DNA of 64,000 nt from Anaerovibrio slackiae. GTDB lineage: Bacteria > Bacillota > Negativicutes > Selenomonadales > Selenomonadaceae. Below the pieces are notes generated by a model. The model saw only the letters and a program-made list of their open reading frames with translations, made no database searches and was not told where the DNA came from. The stretch covers positions 23,676-87,675 of the forward strand of contig NZ_VUNR01000011.1 in assembly GCF_009695585.1 (NCBI RefSeq), in the 5' to 3' direction. Within the stretch, counting starts at the first letter, position 1. Each line of letters starts with the position of its first letter. Positions 25,896 to 34,470 of this stretch are shown in pieces. The position numbers and the translations under genes are program-made.

Positions 25896-26516
25896 ATGAT
25901 TAACGTATCTTTTTATCTTCGCCGTCTGCATTCCCTCTGCGGTCTGATTTTACTGGGCGGTGTGCTGGTTGAGCATTTGCTGACAAATGCTTCAGCTATG
26001 GGTGGCCCTGAGGTGTTCAATCAGGGATTGGCTATGATGGAGCTCATTCCACCACCAATTTTCCTGGCTATTGAAATCTGCATGTATGCAGTGCCAATTT
26101 TGTTCCATGCAATTTATGGTATTTTTATCGCTTTGGATGCAAAGAACAACCCTGGTGCCTATGGCTATTCCCGCAACCTGAAGTTTGCCCTGCAGCGTTA
26201 CACTGCATGGTACCTGGTAGCATTCCTCATCTGGCATGTGGGCTATCTCCGTATTTATCTCAAGGGCCTGAGCGGCGTTCATATCAGCTATGAGCTGGTA
26301 CAGAGCGTTCTGTCCAACCCGATTGTCTTTGTTCTCTACGCTCTCGGTATGTTTGCTGCCATTTTCCATTTCTGCAACGGTATTACTACCTTCTGCATGA
26401 CCTGGGGTATTGCCAAGGGCCCTCGCGCACAGTGCGTTGTTGACAAGATGGCTATGGGCCTGTGCGCTCTGATGTGCCTCTTGACTCTGGCATTTATGTT
26501 CTCTTACTTCATGTAA
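25896..26516 (+). CDS. sdhC: Succinate dehydrogenase/fumarate reductase cytochrome b subunit (b558 type)
   Basis: 206 residues, five membrane helices. Histidines fit a di-heme b558-type anchor: RRLHSL, LVEHLL, LFHAIYG, LIWHVGYL and IFHFCNG. A strong TAGGAGG precedes ATG 25896. The order cytochrome-flavoprotein-iron-sulfur is that of the B. subtilis/Wolinella type of quinone oxidoreductase. The subunit carries electrons from menaquinol to the catalytic subunits. Confidence 0.92.
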   Translation: MINVSFYLRRLHSLCGLILLGGVLVEHLLTNASAMGGPEVFNQGLAMMELIPPPIFLAIEICMYAVPILFHAIYGIFIALDAKNNPGAYGYSRNLKFALQRYTAWYLVAFLIWHVGYLRIYLKGLSGVHISYELVQSVLSNPIVFVLYALGMFAAIFHFCNGITTFCMTWGIAKGPRAQCVVDKMAMGLCALMCLLTLAFMFSYFM

Positions 26517-26585
26517 TCTCAGGATTGCATAACCTGTTTGGAGAATTTGTCGTAGTTAAAAATATTGTATAAGGAGAGAAACTGC

Positions 26586-28385
26586 GTGGCTAAAAATAAG
26601 ATTATTGTAGTTGGTGGCGGTCTTTCTGGCTTGATGGCTACCCTTAAAATTTGCGAGGCTGGCGGCGAAGTAGACCTGTTCTCTTACTGTCCGGTAAAGC
26701 GTTCTCACTCCCTCTGCGCCCAGGGCGGCATCAATGCCTGCATGGACACCAAGGGTGAGCATGACTCCATTTATGAGCATTTTGATGATACCGTATACGG
26801 CGGTGACTTCCTGGCAGACCAGCTGGCTGTAAAGGGCATGGTTGAGGCTGCTCCGAAGCTCATCAAGATGTTCGACCGCATGGGTGTACCTTTCACCCGT
26901 ACCCCTGAGGGTGTTCTTGACCTCCGTAACTTCGGTGGCCAGAAGAATAAGCGTACCTGCTTTGCCGGTTCCACTACCGGTCAGCAGCTTTTGTATGCTC
27001 TTGACGAGCAGGTTCGCCGCTGGGAAGTTAAGGGCGGCGTAACCAAGTATGAGTTCTGGGAATTCATCAAGATTATTAAGAACAAGGACGGCATCTGCCG
27101 CGGTATTGTTGCCCAGAGCATGAACTCCATGGAGATTAAGGCATTCCCTGCCGATGTTGTTATTCTGGCAACCGGTGGCCCTGGCCAGGTATTTGGCCGC
27201 TGCACCGCTTCCACTATCTGCAACGGCTCCGCTGTATCTGCTGTTTACCAGCAGGGTGCTGCTATCGGCAACCCTGAGTTCATCCAGATTCATCCAACCG
27301 CTATCCCTGGCTCTGACAAGAACCGTCTGATGTCCGAGGCATGCCGCGGTGAGGGTGGCCGTGTATGGGTATACCGTGATGGCAAGCCTTGGTACTTCCT
27401 GGAGGATATGTATCCTGCATACGGCAACCTGGTTCCTCGTGACGTTGCATCCCGTGCTATCTTCAAGGTATGCGTTCACATGGGCCTGGGCATTGATGGC
27501 GACCGCCGCGTATATCTCGACCTGTCCCACATTCCGGCTGATTACCTGGAGCGCAAGCTGGGCGGTATCATCGAGATTTACACCGAGTTCGTAGGCAAGG
27601 ATCCTCGCAAGGTTCCAATGGAGATTTTCCCTTCCGTTCATTATTCCATGGGCGGTATCTATGTAGACAGGAAGCACTTCACCACTATTCCTGGCCTGAT
27701 GGCTTCCGGTGAGTGCGACCATCAGTATCACGGTGCAAACCGTCTGGGTGCTAACTCCCTGCTGTCCGCTGCTTACTCCGGTACTGTTTCCGGCCCTGAG
27801 GCTATGAAGTACTGCAAGGAAGGCAAGCAGGGCGCAGCTCTGACCGATGCCGAGCTGGAAGCAGCCCGTCAGGAGGTTCAGGCTGAGTATGACAAGATTC
27901 GTCAGATGAATGGTCCTGAGAATGCTCACAAGCTGCATCAGGAAATGGGCGAGATCATGTATGAGTATGTATCCATCGAGCGTGATAACATCGGCTTGGA
28001 CAAGTGCCTTGTAAAGCTGAAGGAAATCCTGAAGCGCTGGGATAACATCGGCCTGACTGACCATGGCAACTGGGCTAACCAGGAGGCCATGTTTGTTCGT
28101 CAGCTCCGCAACATGATCCTCTATGCAATGGCTATTACCAAGGCTGCCCGCTGCCGTGATGAGTCCCGTGGTGCTCATGCCAAGATTGAGCTGGATGCTA
28201 ACGGCAACCGTAAGATGGATGGCGAGGAGCTGGTATTCATGCCTCGTAACGACGAGAAGTTCATGAAGACCACTGTTGTTACCTACGATCCTAAGACCGA
28301 GGAGCCAATCGTAAATTATGAGGAGTTCGAGCATTCTCTGATTAAGGCTCGTCCTCGTAACTATGCTGTTGCGAAGAAGGAATAA
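26586..28385 (+). CDS. sdhA: Fumarate reductase/succinate dehydrogenase flavoprotein subunit
   Basis: 599 residues from GTG 26586 (GGAGAG site; the frame opens upstream without one). FAD-binding VVGGGLSGLMA at the N-terminus; RSHSLCAQGGINA contains the His that carries the covalent FAD; the active-site region HGANRLGANSLL lies near residue 390. It reduces fumarate to succinate, or the reverse. Codon use is strongly biased towards a few codons, as expected for a highly expressed core enzyme. It is adjacent to fumarase, consistent with a fumarate-respiring anaerobe. Confidence 0.95.
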   Translation: MAKNKIIVVGGGLSGLMATLKICEAGGEVDLFSYCPVKRSHSLCAQGGINACMDTKGEHDSIYEHFDDTVYGGDFLADQLAVKGMVEAAPKLIKMFDRMGVPFTRTPEGVLDLRNFGGQKNKRTCFAGSTTGQQLLYALDEQVRRWEVKGGVTKYEFWEFIKIIKNKDGICRGIVAQSMNSMEIKAFPADVVILATGGPGQVFGRCTASTICNGSAVSAVYQQGAAIGNPEFIQIHPTAIPGSDKNRLMSEACRGEGGRVWVYRDGKPWYFLEDMYPAYGNLVPRDVASRAIFKVCVHMGLGIDGDRRVYLDLSHIPADYLERKLGGIIEIYTEFVGKDPRKVPMEIFPSVHYSMGGIYVDRKHFTTIPGLMASGECDHQYHGANRLGANSLLSAAYSGTVSGPEAMKYCKEGKQGAALTDAELEAARQEVQAEYDKIRQMNGPENAHKLHQEMGEIMYEYVSIERDNIGLDKCLVKLKEILKRWDNIGLTDHGNWANQEAMFVRQLRNMILYAMAITKAARCRDESRGAHAKIELDANGNRKMDGEELVFMPRNDEKFMKTTVVTYDPKTEEPIVNYEEFEHSLIKARPRNYAVAKKE

Positions 28386-28402
28386 GAGGAGGATAAATCA
28401 GA

Positions 28403-29158
28403 ATGGCAGAACAGAAGAAAACAGTTACTTTTATTATTGAGCGTCAGGACGGCCCGAACAGTGCCCCTTACACTCAGGAATTTGAAATTCCATATCGTCC
28501 TGCACTGAACGTCGTTGCCTCCCTTATGGAAATCCAGAAGAATCCTGTAACCAAGGATGGCAAGCGTGTTGCTCCTGTTACCTGGGAGTGCAACTGCTTG
28601 GAGAAGGTATGCGGCGCCTGCATGATGGTTATCAACGGCAAGGCTCGTCAGGCCTGCTGTGCCCTGATTGATGAGCTGGAGCAGCCAATCCGCCTTGCTC
28701 CTGCCAGAACCTTCCCTGTAATCCGCGACCTGCTCATCGACCGTTCCGTAATGTTCGAGAGCCTGAAGCGCGTACAGGCATGGGTTGAGATTGATGGTAC
28801 CTGGGAAGTTAAGGATGCTCCTATCCAGAATCCTTACACCGCTACCACCGCTTATGAGATTTCTCACTGCATGACCTGCGGCTGCTGCCTGGAGGCTTGC
28901 CCGAATGTTGGCCCTCAGTCCGACTTCATCGGTGCTTCCCCTACTGTACAGGCTTATCTGTTCAACCTGCATCCGCTGGGAAAATTCGACAAGGAGAAGC
29001 GTCTTAATGCTCTCATGGGCAAGGGCGGTATCACCGGTTGCGGCAACTCCCAGAACTGCGTAGAGGTTTGCCCTAAGAACATCAAGCTGACCACTTACCT
29101 GGCTCAGCTGAACCGCGATGTGAACAAGCAGGCCTTGAAGAACATTTTCAATAAGTAA
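28403..29158 (+). CDS. sdhB: Fumarate reductase/succinate dehydrogenase iron-sulfur subunit
   Basis: 251 residues. Three cluster motifs are visible in order: ECNCLEKVCGACMM for 2Fe-2S (about 62-76), CMTCGCCLEACPN for 4Fe-4S (about 155-167) and CGNSQNCVEVCPKNI for 3Fe-4S (about 210-225). It links the flavin to the heme subunit. 17 bp after the flavoprotein gene; last gene of the operon before the terminator at 29230. Confidence 0.95.
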   Translation: MAEQKKTVTFIIERQDGPNSAPYTQEFEIPYRPALNVVASLMEIQKNPVTKDGKRVAPVTWECNCLEKVCGACMMVINGKARQACCALIDELEQPIRLAPARTFPVIRDLLIDRSVMFESLKRVQAWVEIDGTWEVKDAPIQNPYTATTAYEISHCMTCGCCLEACPNVGPQSDFIGASPTVQAYLFNLHPLGKFDKEKRLNALMGKGGITGCGNSQNCVEVCPKNIKLTTYLAQLNRDVNKQALKNIFNK

Positions 29159-29229
29159 GCTGTGATATTGTAGCGTGATGGTATTGTAATACTGTAGTAT
29201 TGTGATATTGTAAGATTTCAGCTTGCAGA

Positions 29230-29271
29230 GGCTGCTGTCAGGATGATTGTTCATCCGGCAGCAGCCTTTTT
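29230..29271 (+). terminator. Intrinsic terminator of the fumarate operon
   Basis: GGCTGCTG (29230-29237) pairs with CAGCAGCC (29259-29266) with inner GGATGA/TCATCC pairing, then TTTTT. Just upstream (about 29166-29213) is an AT-rich stretch with the loosely repeated word GATATTGTA. Confidence 0.9.
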
Positions 29272-29300
29272 CGTATGTGATAATACGCAAGAATTTTTTA

Positions 29301-29530
29301 TTGACAAGGTGTTAAAAAAAGGGTAGTCTAATATTATAAAGCTGGCAACGGTGTGTTGAGTGCCAGTAAAAGCTTTGAAGACGGGAAACGTGTCATATAG
29401 CGGGGCTTGGAATAGCTTTTTGTAGGGCTTGTCGTTGAAAACTCCATCTGACCTATGTACCTTGTTGTATAGACATAAAAAACGGAAATTGCAAGACGGG
29501 TGCTATCTTCTCTGTAGCATCCGTTTTGTT
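29301..29530 (+). promoter_or_regulatory. Leader of the restriction-modification locus with a hairpin terminator at its end
   Basis: TTGACA (29301-29306) is a consensus -35; the best -10 at 17 bp is the weak TAGTCT. The leader then folds CTGGCA with TGCCAG (about 29342-29366). A 10-bp stem at 29496-29505/29515-29524 (ACGGGTGCTA) with a following TTTTGTT tract resembles a terminator. It lies upstream of the small ORF and hsdM, so it could attenuate them or end a small RNA. No known riboswitch class recognised. The gap 29159-29548 holds only this and the preceding terminator. Confidence 0.4.
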
Positions 29531-29548
29531 GTATTTGGAAGGGTTGTT

Positions 29549-29743
29549 ATGGAGAAAGATATATTGAAATCGGCAGCTATAGCTTATCAAAAACTTTTGA
29601 GTATAGAGTATCGTATTGTCCTGGGGAGAAAAGGGAAACAAAAAGTGTTGGACATAGCTTTTTTGCCAGACAATTTTTATATGCACATTATGATGTGGAA
29701 AATGGAGGGGATTTTTAATGATTACTGGTGTGATAAAAAATAA
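29549..29743 (+). CDS. Small ORF resembling the start of a PBECR4-type nuclease domain (possibly truncated)
   Basis: 64 residues from ATG 29549 (GGAAGGG site). AYQKLLSIEYRIVLGRKGKQ, then LDIAFLPDNFYMHIMMWKM, recalls the N-terminal part of the phage-associated PBECR4 (Barnase/EndoU/ColicinE5/RelE-like) family; the usual C-terminal half is missing. The last 26 bp overlap hsdM. It may be a remnant left when the restriction locus was inserted, or a short real protein. Assignment rests on remembered family pattern and is weak. Confidence 0.4.
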   Translation: MEKDILKSAAIAYQKLLSIEYRIVLGRKGKQKVLDIAFLPDNFYMHIMMWKMEGIFNDYWCDKK

Positions 29744-31271
29744 AATTGATAAAATCTGGACTGATATATGGGCTGGCGGTTTGACCATGCCATTTAAGGT
29801 TATTGAGCAGATTACATATCTGATGTTTATCCGTTCCTTGGATCAAAAAGAAATTAATAATGAGAAAAAAGCCGTTATGTTTAAACGGCGTGGTATCAAG
29901 TCGCAGGTAGATATGATTTTTCCTGCCAGCGAGGCAGGGCAGAGTATGCGCTGGAGCAGGTTCAAGGATGCTGATCCAGATGTAATATTCAATACCCTGC
30001 GTGTAAAAGTATTTCCGGCTATCAAGGAAATGAAATATGGCATGTTGCCGGATTTTGATGAAAATGGCGAGGTGGCAGTGATTGCTGATGATCCGGCCAA
30101 AGAAAATGGAGTGCAAAGTGCTTTTTCTAGATTTATGAAGGATGCGCTGTTTGAATTGCCTACTGCCGAGGTTGTTACAAAAGTTATTACCGGTTTGGAA
30201 GATTTGTATCAGCATGATATTGAAGACCAGGATATGCAGGGAGACATTTATGAGTATATGCTGGGCAAAGCTGCTTCATCTGGCACTAATGGACAGTTCC
30301 GTACCCCGAAGCACATCCGTGACATGATGGTAGAGCTATTGGCTCCTACGCCTGATGATAGTATCTGTGACCCTGCATGTGGTACGGCAGGCTTTTTGAT
30401 TTCTGCCGCTGAATACATTCGTGGCAAGTTCGAGCATAATATGAGTGATGAGCAATGGGCACATTTCCAAAGCACAGCTTTTTCGGGCTTTGATACTGAT
30501 ATGACCATGCTTCGTATCAGTGCCATGAATTTAATGCTGCATGGAATTACTCATCCTGTGATTGATTATAAGAATAGTGTTTCAGAGAAAAACACGATTG
30601 ATAGTGAATATACTGTATGCCTGGCTAATCCGCCATTTAAGGGTACTGTTGATGTTGAAACTATTAGTACAAGTTTGAAGGCTGTTACCAATACAAAAAA
30701 GACGGAGCTGCTTTTTATTGCACTCTTTTTACGTATGCTGAAAAAAGGCGGACGCTGTGCCTGTATTGTGCCTGATGGTGTGTTGTTTGGCAGTTCCAAG
30801 GCACATAAGGCTATGCGCAAGGAATTAGTGGAAAATCATACTTTGCAGGCGGTTATTTCTATGCCGTCAGGTGTATTCAAGCCTTATGCCGGTGTATCTA
30901 CAGCTATTTTGGTGTTCATAAAGACAGGTGCTGGCGGTACGGAAGATGTGTGGTTTTATGATATGCAAGCTGATGGATTTAGTTTAGATGATAAGCGCAG
31001 TGAAGTCCAGGAGAATGATATTCCTGATATTATTGAGCGGTTTCATCATTTGGATGGAGAAAAAGAGCGCAAGCGTACAGAGCAGTCTTTCTTTGTGCCA
31101 AAGCAGGAAATCATTGATAATGGGTATGATTTGTCAATTAATAAGTACAAAGAGATTGAATATGTGCCTGTAGAATATCCGCCTTCTGAGGAAATTATTG
31201 CTAATATTGAAGCTTTGGAGTTGGAGATTCAGAAAAATCTGGCAGAGTTGAAAGATATGCTTAAAGAATAG
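29718..31271 (+). CDS. hsdM: Type I restriction-modification DNA methyltransferase subunit
   Basis: 517 residues. N-terminal helical domain (KNKIDKIWTDIWAGGLTMPF, LMFIRSLDQKE) followed by the N6-adenine methyltransferase core: SAM-binding DPACGTAGFL at ~218 and catalytic NPPF at ~304. It methylates adenine within the asymmetric target set by HsdS. GGAGGGGA supports ATG 29718. The gene is followed by the left inverted repeat (31298) and hsdS, so the hsdS partner changes if the segment inverts. Confidence 0.95.
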   Translation: MITGVIKNKIDKIWTDIWAGGLTMPFKVIEQITYLMFIRSLDQKEINNEKKAVMFKRRGIKSQVDMIFPASEAGQSMRWSRFKDADPDVIFNTLRVKVFPAIKEMKYGMLPDFDENGEVAVIADDPAKENGVQSAFSRFMKDALFELPTAEVVTKVITGLEDLYQHDIEDQDMQGDIYEYMLGKAASSGTNGQFRTPKHIRDMMVELLAPTPDDSICDPACGTAGFLISAAEYIRGKFEHNMSDEQWAHFQSTAFSGFDTDMTMLRISAMNLMLHGITHPVIDYKNSVSEKNTIDSEYTVCLANPPFKGTVDVETISTSLKAVTNTKKTELLFIALFLRMLKKGGRCACIVPDGVLFGSSKAHKAMRKELVENHTLQAVISMPSGVFKPYAGVSTAILVFIKTGAGGTEDVWFYDMQADGFSLDDKRSEVQENDIPDIIERFHHLDGEKERKRTEQSFFVPKQEIIDNGYDLSINKYKEIEYVPVEYPPSEEIIANIEALELEIQKNLAELKDMLKE

Positions 31272-31297
31272 GTTGTTTTTTCTTTTATTATTTGTGA

Positions 31298-31518
31298 CAA
31301 ATTACAATTTCTAGTATCAAAAGTGCTACATTACAGTATCGTAAATAGCAAACAGCAACTGTTCCAATGGGTGGAGGAGCAATGCCAATGCAGGCACGCT
31401 CGCGCTACTATCCACGCCTAGCGGATGCTAAGCTCTTGCTGCGCCTACGGCTTGCAAATCGCTAAGCACCGAGGCGCGTCTCAGTGCCTTGCATTGGCAC
31501 CGCCCCATCCCCCCATCA
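31298..31518 (+). repeat. 221-bp inverted repeat, left copy (between hsdM and hsdS-1)
   Basis: The reverse complement recurs at 35672-35892 with about four mismatches by my reading. The repeat itself is partly palindromic: TGCCAATGCAGGCAC (31383-31397) against GTGCCTTGCATTGGCA (31484-31499), around a GC-richer core unlike the AT-rich flanking genes. It occupies nearly all of the 323-bp gap between hsdM and hsdS-1. No ORF of note. Confidence 0.92.
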
Positions 31519-31594
31519 ATTCTCTGCTCTAACATACCGTCCCAAATAATTACATGATAATCTTATTAGCTAGATTATAAATATGAGGTAAATT

Positions 31595-32728
31595 ATGATG
31601 CAAAAATTAGGCGATATAGCCACATATATTAATGGTTACGCATTTAAGCCAGCAGATAGAGGTTTAAAAGGACTACCAATAATTAGAATCCAAGATTTAA
31701 CTGGCAACAGCTATGATTTAGGTTTTTATGACGGTATATATCCTAAAAAAATTGAAATAAACAATGGTGACATATTAATTTCGTGGTCTGGTAGTTTAGG
31801 AATATTCCTTTGGAATGGTGGAAAAGCATTATTAAATCAGCATATATTTAAAGTTGTATTTGATAAAAAAGACATTGATAAACACTATTTTTTGTTCGCA
31901 GTCAAAGAAAAATTAAATGAAATGAGTTTGAAAACTCATGGTGCTACTATGAAGCATATCATAAAGAGTGATTTTGAAAATATAACTATATCACTTCCGG
32001 ATTTAAATGAACAAAAACGTATTTCTAATATGCTATTAAAAATAGAAAACTTAATAAAAATGCGTAAAAACCAAATTCAACATTATGACACATTAACTAA
32101 ATCTTTATTTATCGAGATGTTTGGTGATCCTAAGACAAACCCCAAAGAATGGAGGAAAATACCATTATCACAAATTATTTCGAAAGCTAACAATGGTATG
32201 GCTAGAAGAGGTAATGACGAAAATGGGTCTATTGTCCTAAGATTAGTAGAACTTCAAGAAGGCATTATTGATTATAGTAAGCCAAATAGAATTTTACTGA
32301 CTGAAAAGGAAAAAGAAAAATACTTATTGCAAGAAAACGATTTCCTTTTTGCCAGAGTAAATGGTAATCCATTAAATGTTGGTAGGTGTGCTGTTTTCCA
32401 TTCAATTGGAGAGGCAGTATATCATAATGATCATATTATTAGGGTACATTTTGACGATAGTATGGTTAATGGTGTTTTCGCTAGCACAATATTAAATAGC
32501 GAATATGGTAAAGACGAAATGCGAAATAAAATTAAAACATCTGCTGGTCAATATACAATAAGTCAAGATGGCATTGGAGCTATAAAAACCATAGTTCCAC
32601 CAATCTACCTCCAAAACCAATTCGCCGATTTCGTCGCACAAGTCGATAAACACAAATCTGTGGTACAGAAATCATTGGATGAGACTCAGATTTTGTTTGA
32701 TAGTTTGATGCAGAAGTATTTTGGTTGA
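31595..32728 (+). CDS. hsdS: Type I restriction specificity subunit HsdS-1 (currently behind hsdM)
   Basis: 377 residues with two target-recognition domains (~1-150, ~180-340) and two conserved helical regions. The central one contains YDTLTKSLFIEMFGDPKTNP and the C-terminal one NQFADFVAQVDKHK. It determines the DNA sequence recognised by the HsdM2S and HsdR2M2S complexes. The gene is visibly AT-rich compared with hsdM, as is usual for exchangeable specificity genes. The start ATG 31595 follows TGAGG. The left repeat separates it from hsdM by 323 bp. Confidence 0.92.
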   Translation: MMQKLGDIATYINGYAFKPADRGLKGLPIIRIQDLTGNSYDLGFYDGIYPKKIEINNGDILISWSGSLGIFLWNGGKALLNQHIFKVVFDKKDIDKHYFLFAVKEKLNEMSLKTHGATMKHIIKSDFENITISLPDLNEQKRISNMLLKIENLIKMRKNQIQHYDTLTKSLFIEMFGDPKTNPKEWRKIPLSQIISKANNGMARRGNDENGSIVLRLVELQEGIIDYSKPNRILLTEKEKEKYLLQENDFLFARVNGNPLNVGRCAVFHSIGEAVYHNDHIIRVHFDDSMVNGVFASTILNSEYGKDEMRNKIKTSAGQYTISQDGIGAIKTIVPPIYLQNQFADFVAQVDKHKSVVQKSLDETQILFDSLMQKYFG

Positions 32729-32743
32729 GAAGGGGGAACTATT

Positions 32744-33448
32744 ATGTACGGAATATCTTCTCAACAATGGAAAGTGATATTTAGCATTTTTCTGCGGCAT
32801 AAGGACTTGATTAATTGGGTAAAACTATTTGGTTCCAGGGCTAGAGGCGATGGCAGAGTTACATCAGATGTGGATTTGGCTGTGTCAGTTAAAGATGGGG
32901 CTACATTGTCTTTGATTGAAGCATTTGAAGACAGCAGCCTGCCGTATACATTTGATATTATTGACTATGACAGGCAATCTAATGAGAATTTAAAAAAAGA
33001 AATAGATAGAGATGGAAAATTGCTTTTTTCCGTGAAAGGGGGTAGAAGTATTATGACCGATACACAGTTAAGGTTAAAGTGGGAAGATTATCATAGGGCT
33101 ATGGACTCATTGAGAATTGCAGTAAAGTGGGAACGTGATGCTGACAACATGTATTTGGATGCTACGATACAGCGGTTTGAGTTTTGCTTTGAACTGGCAT
33201 GGAAACTGATGAAGTCTGCTTTGGCGTATGAAGGTATTGAAGCGAGCAGTCCGCGAAGCAGTATTCGTGAGGGCTGGAAGCAGGGCTTGATTGATAGTGC
33301 AGAGAAATGGCTGGATATGCTGGAAAAGCGAAATCTGTCATCTCATACTTATAATGAAACGACAGCGATGGATGTATATAATTGTATAATTGGTGAGTAT
33401 TTAGATTTATTATCTGCCTTGGAAAATAAAATAAAAGAACGTATATAA
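32744..33448 (+). CDS. Fused MNT nucleotidyltransferase-HEPN protein (toxin-antitoxin type)
   Basis: 234 residues. Residues ~1-100 are a minimal nucleotidyltransferase: GSRARGDG with SDVDLAV (Asp42, Asp44) and a third acidic site near FDIIDYD. Residues ~104-234 are an HI0074-type HEPN domain with the RNase-like R-x4-H motif (Arg196 to His201 in KRNLSSHTYNE). In most genomes these are two genes forming a toxin-antitoxin pair, in which MNT adenylylates HEPN. Here they are one frame, but AAAGGGGG followed at about 11 bp by in-frame ATG 33053 (Met104) lies exactly at the junction, so free HEPN could also be made. It lies inside the invertible segment. Confidence 0.8.
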   Translation: MYGISSQQWKVIFSIFLRHKDLINWVKLFGSRARGDGRVTSDVDLAVSVKDGATLSLIEAFEDSSLPYTFDIIDYDRQSNENLKKEIDRDGKLLFSVKGGRSIMTDTQLRLKWEDYHRAMDSLRIAVKWERDADNMYLDATIQRFEFCFELAWKLMKSALAYEGIEASSPRSSIREGWKQGLIDSAEKWLDMLEKRNLSSHTYNETTAMDVYNCIIGEYLDLLSALENKIKERI

Positions 33449-33504
33449 AAATCAATGGGGAAACCGGATGGATGGCTGGTATGTACAGAAAGGAGCATAC
33501 CAGC

Positions 33505-34470
33505 ATGGAAGATAAGATTGTTAGCATACTTGAGAGTATGGAAGAATATTTGGATGTAGGACAGCTGAAAAAGCTGCAAGAGGTGCTCATCAACTCATTA
33601 TCAGAAAACCTTTCAATCAAGAAGTCAGAGGATAATGACTATTATTTAAAGGCATTTTTAGCTGCTAAAAAAATCGAGGGTTGTTCTGAGAGAACAATTC
33701 AATATTACAGAGTGACTATTGCAAAGATGCTTTCTCAGATAAATATTCCAGTGCGTAGAATTTCTACGGATGATATTAGAGGATATTTGGTAGCATATCA
33801 AAAAATAAACAATTGTGGCAATGTCACTATTGATAACATACGTAGGAATATATCTAGTTTTTTCTCATGGCTTGAGGAAGAAGACTATATTCTCAAGACA
33901 CCTATGAAGCGTATTCATCGGATAAAAACAAAAAAGCAGGTGAAGGCTATTATTTCTGATGAGGAAATAGAGATTTTACGCGATAATTGCAACAAACGTG
34001 AGTTAGCTATAATAGATTTGCTATATTCTACAGGTATTAGAGTGGGTGAATTGGTAAATTTAGATATAGATGATGTAGATTTTGAGAATAGGGAATGTAT
34101 TGTGTTTGGTAAAGGCGATAAAGAGCGAAAAGTTTATTTCGATGCCAAAACTAAAATACACTTGAAAAATTATATTGCAACGCGGACTGACAACAATCCA
34201 GCGTTGTTTGTATCTTTCAATGCCCCTCATAACCGCTTGAAAATAAGTGCGATAGAGATTTGTATGCGCAATTTAGGGCGAAGCCTTGATTTGTGCCGTA
34301 TTCACCCGCATAAGTTCAGGCGTACTATGGCAACCAGGGCTATAGATAAAGGTATGCCGATAGAGCAAGTTCAAAAAATTCTCGGACATTCACAGATAGA
34401 TACTACTATGCAATATGCTATAGTCAATCAAAATAATGTTAAGATTTCACATCAAAAATTAATGAATTAA
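33505..34470 (+). CDS. Tyrosine recombinase (integrase family), candidate hsdS invertase
   Basis: 321 residues from ATG 33505, supported by AAAGGAG at 9 bp (an in-frame ATG 33472 lacks a good site). N-terminal SAM-like core-binding domain (~50-140: LAAKKIEGCSERTIQYYRVT) and a catalytic domain with the full set: Arg179 in TGIRVGEL, His269-x-x-Arg272 in HPHKFRRT, His295 in LGHSQ, Tyr304 in MQYA. XerC/D-like recombinases next to hsdS genes are known to drive specificity switching (for example CreX in pneumococcus). Its 3' end overlaps hsdS-2 on the other strand by 3-4 bp. Confidence 0.92.
   Translation: MEDKIVSILESMEEYLDVGQLKKLQEVLINSLSENLSIKKSEDNDYYLKAFLAAKKIEGCSERTIQYYRVTIAKMLSQINIPVRRISTDDIRGYLVAYQKINNCGNVTIDNIRRNISSFFSWLEEEDYILKTPMKRIHRIKTKKQVKAIISDEEIEILRDNCNKRELAIIDLLYSTGIRVGELVNLDIDDVDFENRECIVFGKGDKERKVYFDAKTKIHLKNYIATRTDNNPALFVSFNAPHNRLKISAIEICMRNLGRSLDLCRIHPHKFRRTMATRAIDKGMPIEQVQKILGHSQIDTTMQYAIVNQNNVKISHQKLMN

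Noticed and set aside
26556..28334. 592-codon minus-strand frame opposite the fumarate reductase flavoprotein gene
   Set aside because: A shadow frame produced by strong codon bias; no family resemblance.
29340..29430. Known riboswitch upstream of hsdM
   Set aside because: The folded leader did not match the conserved cores of the classes I can recall (c-di-GMP, fluoride, glycine, guanidine, purine, THF).
31298..31518. CRISPR or tRNA gene in the hsdM-hsdS gap
   Set aside because: The sequence is one of a pair of long inverted repeats; no spacer-repeat pattern and no cloverleaf.
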